A stretch of DNA of 64,000 bases from Ligula intestinalis (Eukaryota; Platyhelminthes; Cestoda; Diphyllobothriidea; Diphyllobothriidae): the NCBI GenBank assembly GCA_036362985.1, contig JAYGXS010000003.1, forward strand, positions 79,210,100 through 79,274,099. The letters run 5' to 3'. The position numbers were made by a program, and so were the translations under genes. Position 1 is the first letter of the stretch, and each line of letters starts with the position of its first letter. The notes under the pieces were generated by a model, which was not told where the DNA came from, made no database searches, and saw nothing but the letters and a program-made list of their open reading frames with translations. Shown piece after piece: positions 1-10,300 of this stretch.

Positions 1-2936
1 GGACCAGCGTGATGATCGACAAATTCCTCCAGATCAGTACCAGTATGATCGTCGGGTAAATTTCCTGGGGTTCTTTCCATGGAATTATAAGGCAACCTAT
101 TTTACGTACTCAGAGTATATCGATTTTAAATCACCAGAACCATTATGCCAATGTTAAATTACTTCCTTCAAGTTATATTTAAAAACACCTCCCACAAGTC
201 CAATCCCTGCGGTAGTTAGCCTCTTGGGTGAGCCTACAAGAAGTGCACCCACATTTTGCTTTCCATATTTAACAACCCCTTTATCTCCACAATCATGTTG
301 GCAGGTTTATACCCCACCAAAAGATGCCAAAGAAGTGGAAAACGGAGTGCTGACACGTTACACCAATGAGAGCGATCTCCCGATGACCTCGAAAACCCTC
401 CAAGCACGCGTCCAGCAGCGTCTGAGGGATATAGAACGTCGGCACCGCATGGAGCTAGGTGCCAATGTTCCCCCGGGCCCTGACGGACAAGGCCTGTCTC
501 CTCCTGGCGGGCCCATGCGAGGCAACGGTCCATGGCGTGGTCGTGGTGGTGGTGGTCCTGGCGGGGATTTGGGTCGCCGTGGCATTGATGAGAGGCGTGG
601 TGGTCCACCGGGTGACGATAGACGTGGAGGTGATGATGACAGACGAGGTGTGCCCGGCCAGTACCGCAACGACTTCTATCGTGGTGGTGGCAACTTCTAT
701 GCTCGCGGTAGGGGTCGCGGAGGTCCGCGTTGGCGTGGACAATGGGATGACTGGAGATCCGGCGGTAATCGACGTGGTGGCAATTGGTACGGCCGCGACA
801 ACAGGTAAATGCTTACTCCTTCCTTTGTTGTATCGTTAATATATTCGCCGTCCTTATGTTCTGATGCTCGATGCTTGCCGTTGTGGTCCACCACATAGGT
901 ACGGTGATAGACGTGAAGTGGTTCCCGGCGATGATCGTAGAAGACGAAGGCGATACTCCCCCAGCGCGGGCGGCAGTGGGGGAGCTGATAGGTCGCGTTC
1001 TCCCTCATCAAGATCAAAATCTCGGTCGAGGCGTGGCAGTCAGTCCCGGAGTGCGTCCAGATCTCGCAGCAGATCAAGATCACGCTCCGCCCGTTCCTAC
1101 TCCAGATCTCTATCGAGGTCTCCGTCTCCATTCCCTAAAAAGTACGTGTCTTTAGACCTCCCCCCTATGATATTCTTCTTTATCCAGTAACTTTTCTGAT
1201 GCCTCAAAGAGTAGCCTAAATATTAATGCAAGTGACTTTTTTATGCAGCTGTTCTAGGAACTAGGATTAAGTTGACACAAGTAGGATGAATCAAAAATGT
1301 CCACCATACATAAACTCTTCGTTTCAGACGACTGGGAAAACACCCAGCCGCAATCAAGGATGCTAACCAGTAAACACATGCGGAAATTATTCTCCTCTAT
1401 GAGAGCAACAACCTCATCTCTCACAAAAAGGGTTCCGTCAGCAGTCTGCTACATCGAATGAAGACACATTCTTCTGACGATGAAACCTACCAAGTCGAAA
1501 TAAATTATTTATTTTCCCAGAATGGTTACCCCAGAGCTTTTGCACACCGATGCATGGACGGACAACAACGAGAGAAGATTAACTAGGTCGTTCCATTCGG
1601 ACGTCGAAAACAAATCTATGGCGAATCCTTATATCAAGAATGTGTCTGAACTCGTTGAAAGGCACTAAAATGGCGCACAAACCAAGGACTATTTGACGTG
1701 CCCAGCTTGTACACATCAAGAGTAGGTTTGGCTATTTCGATAAGAAAGAAGTCATCTACAAGATCCCATGTAAAGCTTTTTATACCGTATAATATAGCCA
1801 AACAGGAAGGTCCGTCTCTATACGCGTTCACGAACACCAACTGACAGTGAAAAGGCCTGACCATTTATACGAAATGGCCTTGATACAGGACGCAGCTTCG
1901 CATGGGGAAAAAACGCATCTTCGGAGTTTGCTCATCCAAAAGGCCGAGAATTTCTTGACGCCATGCACTCCGACAATGCATGTATCAACCGCCACATAGA
2001 GTTAGATGGAATTTATAAACACCTGTAAGAACCGTGAAAGAGACGAGGGCCGCGCAATACAGACTGATAAAAGCCTTAACTACCAATCGACTCTCATATT
2101 ACATAATTATTGATTTTTCCGCACGTTTGAAATTTTAGTTGTTAGTTGCTTATTCTCGTTAGTCCAAATGTAAGCTGGCGAACCAGTCTCGAAAATTCAC
2201 TGATTACATTTACATTTTTATCCCAAAGAACGTCCTTTCTTCAAAGTATAACCTATATTGCGATTTTTCTCTAGGCTAGTTGGTTGCACTTTGTCTTATC
2301 TAAAATGCTTCGTTCATTGTTTTTTAAGCCGTATTTTTCGTCATAGAAGGAAAGTTATCTAGGTCTTGCCACCCATTCGAACATTTATTGTTCCTATTCA
2401 AGATGGCGGTTGAGCCTCCTTTATCTGCAGGAAGGATTTCTTGTTCCAATACTTTGTGCATTTCTCCGCCTGTCTGTGCCTTGTGCTAGGAAACTCCCAG
2501 CCTCACGAAAAAGCAAAACTGTAAAGTTTTGTTGACCAAGCCTATCACCACCCGTCTGTACCTCCTATCTTCGTAGTTCACCTAACTAGTAGCAGTTTAA
2601 CACGTGTTTCATATGGAAAGTCCACCCATGTCCTTTCTGTGACGTTCCACCGCGTCATCATGACTGTCTCTCTGACCCTTTAGGCGAATTTCCCGCGCTC
2701 GCATAAGAACCCCACCCCTGGCGCCGTTGACTAATCCAAAGAGCGACTCTGAAGAGCAGATGGCAGATGTGGAACAGTTTGTCGCCCAGTTGAAGGCCAA
2801 GCGGCAAATGCAGCAGGAGATACAGCATTCAGCTCCCACCGGACCCCTCATCGGTCCCCAGATGCCGACCCCCATGGAGACCGGTGGTGGCAGTGCCTCC
2901 GCAGAGGACGTGGCACCGCCGAGCCCAGATGCTTGA
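1..2936 (+). CDS. RGG/RS-rich RNA-binding-type protein, 3' part of gene (4 exons)
   Basis: Exons 1-55, 305-804, 899-1141 and 2684-2936 join in one frame (phases 0, 2, 2) across GT-AG introns and end at a TGA at 2934-2936. The 5' part of the gene lies before the window. The visible protein, about 350 residues, starts with a D/R/Q-rich tail, then a helical stretch (KTLQARVQQRLRDIERRHR), a Gly-Arg region with many RGG-like triplets, an Arg-Ser dipeptide region, and an acidic C-terminal segment with a short helix (EEQMADVEQFVAQLKAKRQ). RGG plus RS composition is typical of nuclear RNA-binding and splicing-associated proteins, so a role in pre-mRNA processing is inferred. I do not recognise the family. 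An AATAAA at about 3070 is the likely polyadenylation signal. The third intron (1142-2683) holds an old Penelope-like fragment. Confidence 0.8.
305..804 (+). CDS. Exon of RGG/RS protein: helical segment and RGG region
   Basis: Acceptor AG at 303-304 and donor GT at 805-806. It enters in phase 0 after the first exon and leaves with two bases of an Arg codon, completed by the first base at 899. It encodes VYTPPKDAKEVENG, a charged helix, then Gly/Arg/Asp-rich sequence with RGRGGGG and ARGRGRGG runs. Confidence 0.82.
899..1141 (+). CDS. Exon of RGG/RS protein: RS domain
   Basis: Acceptor AG at 897-898 and donor GT at 1142-1143. It encodes an Arg-rich stretch followed by repeated Ser-Arg dipeptides (RSKSRSRRGSQSRS and similar), the signature of an RS domain. 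It leaves in phase 2, completed at 2684. Confidence 0.82.
1142..2683 (+). other. Intron of RGG/RS gene containing repeat remnants
   Basis: There is no open frame of note. It carries a degenerate Penelope-like 3' end (about 1690-2080) and weak hammerhead-like cores near 1474-1500 and 2184-2205. The element sits in the sense orientation of the host gene. Confidence 0.6.
1690..2205 (+). mobile_element. Degenerate Penelope-like element, GIY-YIG tail (family shared with 9.8 kb)
   Basis: Broken plus-strand frames read as the end of a Penelope-like element nuclease: a frame with VHEHQLTVKRPDHLYEM, matching the R-x-HEHQ part of the GIY-YIG domain, then a short C-terminal tail. Frameshifts and stops show it is dead. 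The same sequence, perhaps three quarters identical by eye, occurs at 9820-10300 in the same orientation. Both copies end in AACCAGTCTCGAAAATT, which carries a ribozyme-like core. Confidence 0.6.
2684..2936 (+). CDS. Last exon of RGG/RS protein
   Basis: The pyrimidine-rich acceptor ends at 2683. The frame continues as RISRARIRTPPLAPL, then an acidic helical tail and a Pro/Gly/Ser end finishing SPDA with a TGA. Cleavage and polyadenylation probably follow the AATAAA near 3070. Confidence 0.8.
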
Positions 2937-3075
2937 GGAGGATTGCGCGGATCCTATGTGCGCGTTCTGTAATTGTGCTCCTCTGTGCCCCTTGCGTGCG
3001 CGCGTCTCGCTGAATTATTACGAATTTTTAGTGTGTGTGGATGCATTTCGTTTTTTAAGAACATTATTCAAATAA

Positions 3076-6000
3076 AGTAAGTGCCAAGAGAGGGATGCTT
3101 GTTTTGCTGCTCTTGGGGTTGTTCTTCGGTCGATTGCATTTTTGTTGTGTTTCGCTGCTATTCGTATAATTTTACCGGGAAGCAGAGTCTTGGGTGCTGT
3201 CAATGTTGCCAAACGCCGTGATACCGCCGTCTAATTACGCCTTGTGTGAGTTGCCAAGGAAGGACACAACAAGAAGAGCGCAAAAGTAGGAGTCATTTAG
3301 CAAACCTAGTACAAAGTACTTATGGCAAGCAGAGCGTACAAGATTTGACCAATCAGATTGTCGCCTCGAGTGGCTGGCGGTTCGATTGGCCTTCTGACTC
3401 ACCGCACCGGCGTGGTAGAGTCTCTTGTCTGGCTGCAGCTTGCACGTCATCACTTAAACTTTGTGAGCGGACCGGTTGTATGGCGTGGGAATGACTCGTC
3501 AGGGCTGTGTATGGACGCAGTTGATTTCTCGAGAACCTTCTTGACCAGAGTCAAATTTATGCCCCTTAATTTCAAAAACTAAGATAATACGGACACCTAA
3601 GTGGTCATTAAATAATGTTGCTTAGGTGACGTCGTTTGCCCAGAGTGGTCGAGTAGGTGCTCAGTTTGGCGGGTATTTCGTTTTATCCAGTCCCTAGTGG
3701 TTGTGACTTTCAAGCTTGACCCCCCCCCACCCAACAGATATGCTTGCATTCCAACCGACCATCTAGTTAGCCACTTGGTCGTTTTGGGCACTCATTGTTC
3801 CGAAGATGTCTCTGCAAACCTACAGTGGTTTATGGGAGTTTGTTATCTAAGGACTACTCTCGGATTGCAGTGGACCTGGGTGCCGCACCGCGTGTAGTTT
3901 TGGCTTTCGGTGTTTAAATCTGACAGGCGACAAGTACTCAAACGGACTGGAAGTTTCACTGGGCGTTTACCGTACAAGTTTGTATATAGCAAATGGTTCA
4001 CAGTCTCTTCGCTGGAGATTTCGTGGTACAACTTAATTTTGGGAACTAGCACAAGGGTCCGAGTCTTTGGCACAGTGGATTTGTTGTTCTCGAATGTTTT
4101 TCACTTTTTGGAAAGGGTCCAGGGGCGAAGAGAGGTTTTCGGTTGCGTGACGTCTGGTCTGACGGTGCAAGTCAAGGTCCTTGTTGCACGTGACTTGACG
4201 CCATGCCATTTATCTATTACTACTCTATCCCGCACTAGATTTCACTACATTGGCTGAGGTTATTTTCGTGATATTGCTATGATGCCCCACAAAATTCGCG
4301 AGCAAGAGGCTATGTAATTCGCATGCGTTCGCTGTTCTACGTAATACTCAAGTCATACATAAGCTGTAAGCCGGTCCTCCAAATTTTTTCACTTGTTCCT
4401 TGTAAAACAAGGTGTCGTGTCGGAGGGAGAATCTTAGGGTTTCGAGGTAGGAGACACGATGACCAGAACAAGAGTTTTCTCAGTCTGTCGTTTTGGATTC
4501 TCTCCCAGACCACCACGGACCAAATTTATCTGTCTGTGTTCATCGCTAGGGGGTCAATATTGATGCAATGATTGCTTTTCGATTCGTACCTGGGTCGTTG
4601 GTGGCCGTGATTATACCGTTGTTGATTATTGGTGTAAGGGTTATGCAAATGCATTTTCAGTTTCCGCCGGGAAGTGTCTGAAGTGCTGCAGACACAGCAA
4701 CTATGTCGGATAAACTGGTAGATTACCCCAACATGGATGTCAGAACATGCAAAAACAGCAGGATGAAAGTAAAATGGCTTTCAGACTGCCGCTCATCCGA
4801 AAAGATCGCACAACACCTGTGAATTAGGCAAGGCCGAAAGTCGCACCAACCGTGCGAATCGCCAAATAATCGTTACCCTAAGAATCAAGAATGGTGCTGA
4901 AATCGCGGTCATCTACTCATTCGGTACTGACCGACAAGCACTGAGCGCTGAGCCCGAGGACTGCACACCTTGCAACTACCTCTGATGAAGAATTCGAGTG
5001 AGGATCCGAAACGCCTGTCATGCTATCCTTCGCCGCTCGGCCCGCTCTTATGACACGACAATTCTAAAGCGACCAGCGGATGAGTTTGCTTACAATGCTT
5101 GTCTACGCATGCCCCACACGACCCAGTCCCCACAACATGTGCCGGGCTATCATGAGGACAGCTCGGCTATCTAATCAGTGTGATTGCTATGAAAGCTATA
5201 TTGAGCAGATGAATATAACCGTTGACGGAACCACACGCTCGAGTCCGAGAGGCTTAGCTAGGCCCTGAATTGGTGGGGAAAGGCTCCTTTCGCAATTTAC
5301 CTAAACGTGACGTCAGCTTTCGCTCCACATTCTATTATTCGAAGGGACCAATCAAGGCAGGTACAGAATTTGACTGCGAAGCAGCACTGATCAGGGTTTT
5401 ATTTATATCCGCAAAAAGCGGTCACAATAACGCCATCGTCGGCAAAGCCTTTCTGGAAGCATATGAAGGAGGGTCAAAAATATATCCTAGTGTAACCAGG
5501 TATAAAAGTAAAAGTAGTTTCTTCGAGTCCTTGGACGCAGTGAAAAGACGGAGTTAGGGTAGAAGGGAGGCCTTTGGGGTGAGAAGTGCTCTAAGCGTTC
5601 CGGTGCTGGAGTTGGTGCCTGTCTGGTCCACATCATTGCTGCCCACTGTCGGCGCACCTTCGTGCTTACAACTAAAGAATAGGAAATAGGAGGAAAAAGT
5701 AGCCAGTATGTATTCGCATATAAACATACTACCCTTAATAATTCAATAGTGATTATTGTTTATTATGTTAAGTTTCTGGAGACCTACTTGTTTAATTGCA
5801 TGCAAGCATGCCAATATCAGTTTATTGAAGGAAATGTAGGAGACTGCTTTTGAGCGCCCAACTATCACCTTTTCAATGCTTGTTGTGCATTCGTGAAATT
5901 TATATGATATTTTGTAACCGGCAGGAACTTTAAAGGTGTTTGCTTATGCTTCCCTCAATAAAACCAAACTGAGTGAGAGAGATACACTTTATTTCGAAGA

Positions 6001-6430
6001 TATAATTCGAAAATGTTCACCGAAAACGCCCTCCATTCACTATGAATAAAGTAAGGCACAGAAGCCACACAAACCAGGTAATTACCAGCAATGAGTACTG
6101 CCTAAATACTGCAATTGTCGACACCGTGGCGAAATCTCGTACACTGATGACCTCAATGTCGTAGTTCAAATAAGGAGTAAAAATCGGTTTCTAATGGATG
6201 TACTGGGCCAACCGAGGTTAAGGAGGGAAGAAAATGGCGGCTGAATTTAAAAAGCCCGCTCGACTGAACTGGAGCCATTATAAATCATCGTAAATTAATT
6301 AAGGCCATTAGTACATAGGTTTACTCTGACCTGTTTTAGGCTTCACCAACCCTGGTTGCTTCGTCAGGCGAGGGGATTTGACAATTCAAGATTTTTTTCC
6401 AAGGACGAAGCAATTATGTTACTCGCTAAG
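3076..6430. other. Region between RGG/RS gene and the first repeat cluster; no gene recognised
   Basis: Frames up to about 115 codons occur on both strands, but none has recognisable motifs, repeats or convincing exon borders. A run of nine C occurs at 3720-3729. A degraded hammerhead-like motif (CTGATGA at 4982-4988, GAAA at 5008-5011) shows old repeat DNA. The 3' end of the minus-strand spectrin-repeat gene should lie here if it does not overlap the RGG/RS gene, but I could not find its last exon. Confidence 0.4.
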
Positions 6431-6439
6431 TTTGAATAA

Positions 6440-6732
6440 CTAATGTATTACCGGTAAACGTTAGGACTGCAGGATGCGCGTATTTATAGCTTATTAGCTA
6501 TTGTCAGCTGCAGTTACCCGACTCCAGTATAGCCACAGAAACTGCCACTACACTTGAGTTTCGAACTCGCGACCAGTGAGCTAAAGACGAACATCCTATC
6601 CACTGAGCGATTGGGTCGACGTCTTGCCGGTTATCGATGGGATATAGAATCGTACATAGGTGCACTCCGATCTGTTCCAGCTAGAAATACGCGTATCCTG
6701 CAATCCTAACGTTTGCCGGTAATACATTGGTT
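6440..6732. repeat. Inverted repeat (about 45-bp arms) enclosing a SINE-like unit
   Basis: The arm at about 6442-6488, containing GTATTACCGGTAAACGTTAG, recurs as its reverse complement at about 6690-6730 with a few substitutions. The sequence between the arms holds a minus-strand tRNA-like unit. Confidence 0.65.
6500..6645 (-). repeat. tRNA-derived SINE-like unit
   Basis: On the minus strand a box-A-like segment (CGCTCAGTGGATAGG) is followed by a box-B-like segment (GAGTTCGAAACTC). The spacing is that of a tRNA-type RNA polymerase III promoter, but there is no complete cloverleaf. The same design recurs many times in the window. Confidence 0.5.
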
Positions 6733-6964
6733 AATTAAGGCCATGTTTACCCCATTACGCATTTCCTCTAGTGGGTGTGGGATTATAGAACCCCACTTCT
6801 CTGACTGCTTCCTCAGGCTATTCGGTCCGCCTAACCCTTTGTGCCACTTCGGCCTTCATGCAGGTTGGTGAAAGTTCGAAGCAAATTGGTACTGTCTCCT
6901 CAAGACAGAACAGGACGAGTGAATTCCGCTGGCAATCAGTGAGCGTGCGTAAACGAGTGTCAAT

Positions 6965-7155
6965 ATTCCCAATCGAAACCGACAAGACAATGTGCTCGTG
7001 ACTCAATGGTTAGTGCGTTAGGTCGCAAGTTTGAGCCCCAGGCGCTGCGCCACCTGGAGTTATGTGTGGCTGGCTGATGACGGCTAATGAACCAAAAATG
7101 GCCCTTCCAGCCAGCCCTGTCTTTGTAAGTAGTATCAGACACTGTACGGTTGCTG
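6965..7155 (+). repeat. tRNA-derived SINE-like unit
   Basis: Box-A-like GACTCAATGGTTAGTG and box-B-like GCAAGTTTGAGCCCC are followed by the shared body TGGCTGATGACGGCTAATGA and a tail near CCCTGTCTTTG. That body recurs in the copies at 25.4, 36.0 and 45.3-45.7 kb. Confidence 0.6.
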
Positions 7156-7246
7156 GCGGGCACTGCCGGCATCCGAAAATATTTTTAATAATCCCTAGCA
7201 TATGTACTGGGGCAAATATATATATATAGATACGAGAAGGACTTAC

Positions 7247-7358
7247 GAATCTCGTGCTGAAAGCCTTGTAGGGCCTTCTGTACGAGGCATCACGTTCAAA
7301 TTCGTCGGAAGTGGATGTGTTGGTTGAGGGAGGCACACGTCGCTCCTGCATCAAAGCA
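7247..7358 (-). CDS. Spectrin-repeat protein, most 3' exon recognised
   Basis: The acceptor (CCCTGCCAG) follows a pyrimidine-rich tract, and the donor is GTAAGT. It enters in phase 2, matching the exit of the exon at 12960-13111, and leaves in phase 0. It encodes a non-helical Ser/Thr/Arg linker (MQERRVPPSTNTSTSDEFER). The long distance to its neighbour makes this exon less certain than the helical ones. Confidence 0.5.
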
Positions 7359-10300
7359 CTGGCAGGGGTCGTGGAGATGGAGGGGAAGATTGGATAAGGA
7401 GGAAAACGGGGCCAGTTTGAGACGCGAAGATCGGATCTTAGGCGAGTATTTTTGCAGATAGAACAATCAATTCGCGGGTAATCGAACCTAGAGAGCGAAC
7501 AGGGAGGGCGGGGGTTCATGCATCAAATAACTTAGGGGTAGATGAAACATAACTTTGTCCACTGACGCGTAAGGAGTAAACAACATCCACGCAAGACGTG
7601 CAACTGAATCTAGTTAAGACTGAAGACAACATGCAGGACAAAAAGGCGTCTGTGGGGCAAACGACAAAAAAGCCAAGCCAGAGGTGGTGTGCGGGTATGT
7701 GTGTATGCACTTTGGATGTTTAGAAGCTGCTGATTAGAGGAGGGGCTGTTAGTGGTGTGGATACGAAGATGTAGGTCGCTGGAGGTCACATAGATCGCCC
7801 GGTATAGTGTGAGGCCCTTCGTGGCGCAGTTCCTTGCAAACTGGGGACTGCTGCTCACATCCAATGGGTGTACCACTCGGTGAATCTGAGAAAATCAGAG
7901 CGCAAAATCCTTCGTATATCGCCGGATCTCTGCTTTACCAAATTACAGACCCATGGACCCATTTTCACGATCGATATCCTTTAAGTGAAAGGAATACAAA
8001 TGCCTTATTTCTCTCAGACTGAAACCTGAGTGATGAGCAGATGAGTAATTATAAGCTGGACTTGTAGTTTGTATACCAATCGCGATGAAAACCGACCAGT
8101 TTTATGTTTGAAAGCGTGCAAGAATTGGGTTGGCATCTGCGCATGCTCTTAGTGAGACGTCAGACGATAAGAATGAAAATTTCATCCTATTGCTTTCTGT
8201 TCGCGGACTCGAGTCTGGAGCATTGGCGATTGCAAGGTCTTAATGCATTATTAATGCATACTTAATCAGACCAAATAAGCTAGTAACTTTATCCTGGAAC
8301 ACGAAGCAGTCTTTATCTTTTCCGAATCTATACATTCACTGTGATCCAGGTGGGGTCTGTTCCTCTGTCTGGAACTTGTCATTAACACACATTGTGAGTT
8401 CAACCGACCATTGTTACTAGCGCCAGCACGCCAGAGACAATCGATCACGCGGAGAGAGCTATATTAACGATTAGCAAGTATATTTATTGATCAGCTTGAT
8501 CTGAAAGTGTCCGGCGACAATGGAACAATCAAACCTGACAACAGATCGATAGCCACGATGAGCGCACTCTCATGGCAGCGGAATTTAGCGCCTTTCTGTG
8601 TCATGTCTCATCGTGGGAATTGAAGCGTTCCCGGTGCCCTCCTCTTCCTCTAGAGCATTCCAACGACACAGCTTACAACACAAAATCCAGGAAATTCTGA
8701 TGAACGGGTGAGACCACGTGGTAACATATTATACCACATAATTTCACAGGAAGCATATAGCCCGATGCGGGCAGTCCTGCATTTACCCTCCCCCCTGCTA
8801 AATAGAACTCACCGGCAGACCGTACAGAAGGGCTTAGGGCGACGCGGGGAAGACGGTACTGGTAATGGTCGTCTCTCGACGACAGCGTTCTTGCAGACGT
8901 CAACTGGGGAAGCCCACTGTCTTTCCTGTCGCGGTTGTTGATGCTGATAGTGATGGTAGTGTTGATATTCAGTCCTCTGTTTGCTCAGGGCAGGTATCTG
9001 AGCCGGAAGGGCGGTTTCGCATCGAAGCGGACGCATCGGGTCAGGCCTTTCGAATCGCCGGCTGTGATGCCAACTGTAATCAGTTGTGGTTTAAATAGTC
9101 TCAGCACATAAAAAGGATAACTTAGTACTTCGAATGTTGGCGGTGGGGGAGGGGGAGGCTAAAATGTGTCCGATGCGGGGGCAGGGGATCGGGGAGTTAG
9201 CGTGAGTGCAATACCGGCTGGCGAAACAGGGACAGCAGTTGGGTGTGGATGTGCCTTGCGCCAGAGTGTGACTCACCGCTGGGGCTAGCGGCGATATTTG
9301 CGGGGCTAAAGACCTTTTGAAGATCGGTGATGCAGTTGGTGGTGAACGTGACGGAAGCTGGGAGCGGCGTGAAAACAAAACTAGAGGTGAAGGGGTGCGC
9401 GAAAACTCAATGCAAACAATATTTTAAAAAATAAAGGCGCTCAGTGGCAGTCTTGAGTTTGATCGGATCGTTAGCGTGCCAAGGGGGACACGACAGGCAA
9501 CAAAATGAAAGTGAACCTGAATGATTTTAATAATTTGGAACTGATCTTTTACTTGGGATTTATTGAGCACAAATAAACTGTGTAATGTGAATTTCCAGAC
9601 GACAATCAGGCACGTATTGACGGACTCCTAAATAGCAGTCAATAGCAATCCTATCTCAGGCATTTACCATTCTTATAATTTGGAAATCCGGCATTCCATG
9701 AAATGTAAGTTGAAGAAAGAGGCGTTTTGGGATGAAATTATGCAGTAAATTTTCGAGGCTGGTTCTCCAGCTCATCTTCAGACATGAGAGGATGTGTCCA
9801 GCTTTTAAACCCTTAGGGTAGGGTTGCCTATCTCGATAAGAAAGAAGTAGTTTACAAGATATAATGCGAAGCTTGTGAGACCGTATGCAATGGCCAAACA
9901 GGAAGGTTCCTCTTTAGACGTATTCACGAACATTAACTGGCAGCGAAAAGACGTGACAAGTTATCCGAAGTAGCTATGCATAGTCTTGATAGAGGACACT
10001 GCTTTACACGGGGCAAAACACGCATCATCGGGGTTTGCCCCTCCAAAAGGGCTGGGAATTTCTGAAGGCCATGCAATCCGATGATTCATGCATCAACCGA
10101 CACATGGAGTTAGATGAAATTTACAGAAATCTCAAAGAACGATGGAAGAGACGAGGGTTGAACAATACTAACAGCTACCAATCAGTGCTCATTCCAGAGG
10201 ACTATTGATTTTTTTCTGCACGTTTGACATTTTGATTGTGCGTTGCACATTCCCTCAAGTCTGAAGACGAGCTGGGGAACCAGTCTCGAAAATTAACTGA

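Noticed and set aside
5270..5557. 95-codon plus-strand frame
   Set aside because: It reads like an ordinary protein in composition, but nothing in it is recognisable and no exon partners were found.
6965..7155. Functional tRNA gene
   Set aside because: Box A and B are present, but the acceptor stem and anticodon arm do not fold, and the unit continues into a shared SINE body.
3076..7246. KASH-type membrane tail that would prove the spectrin-repeat gene is a nesprin
   Set aside because: No minus-strand segment with a membrane helix followed by a short tail ending in Pro-Pro-x-x was found.
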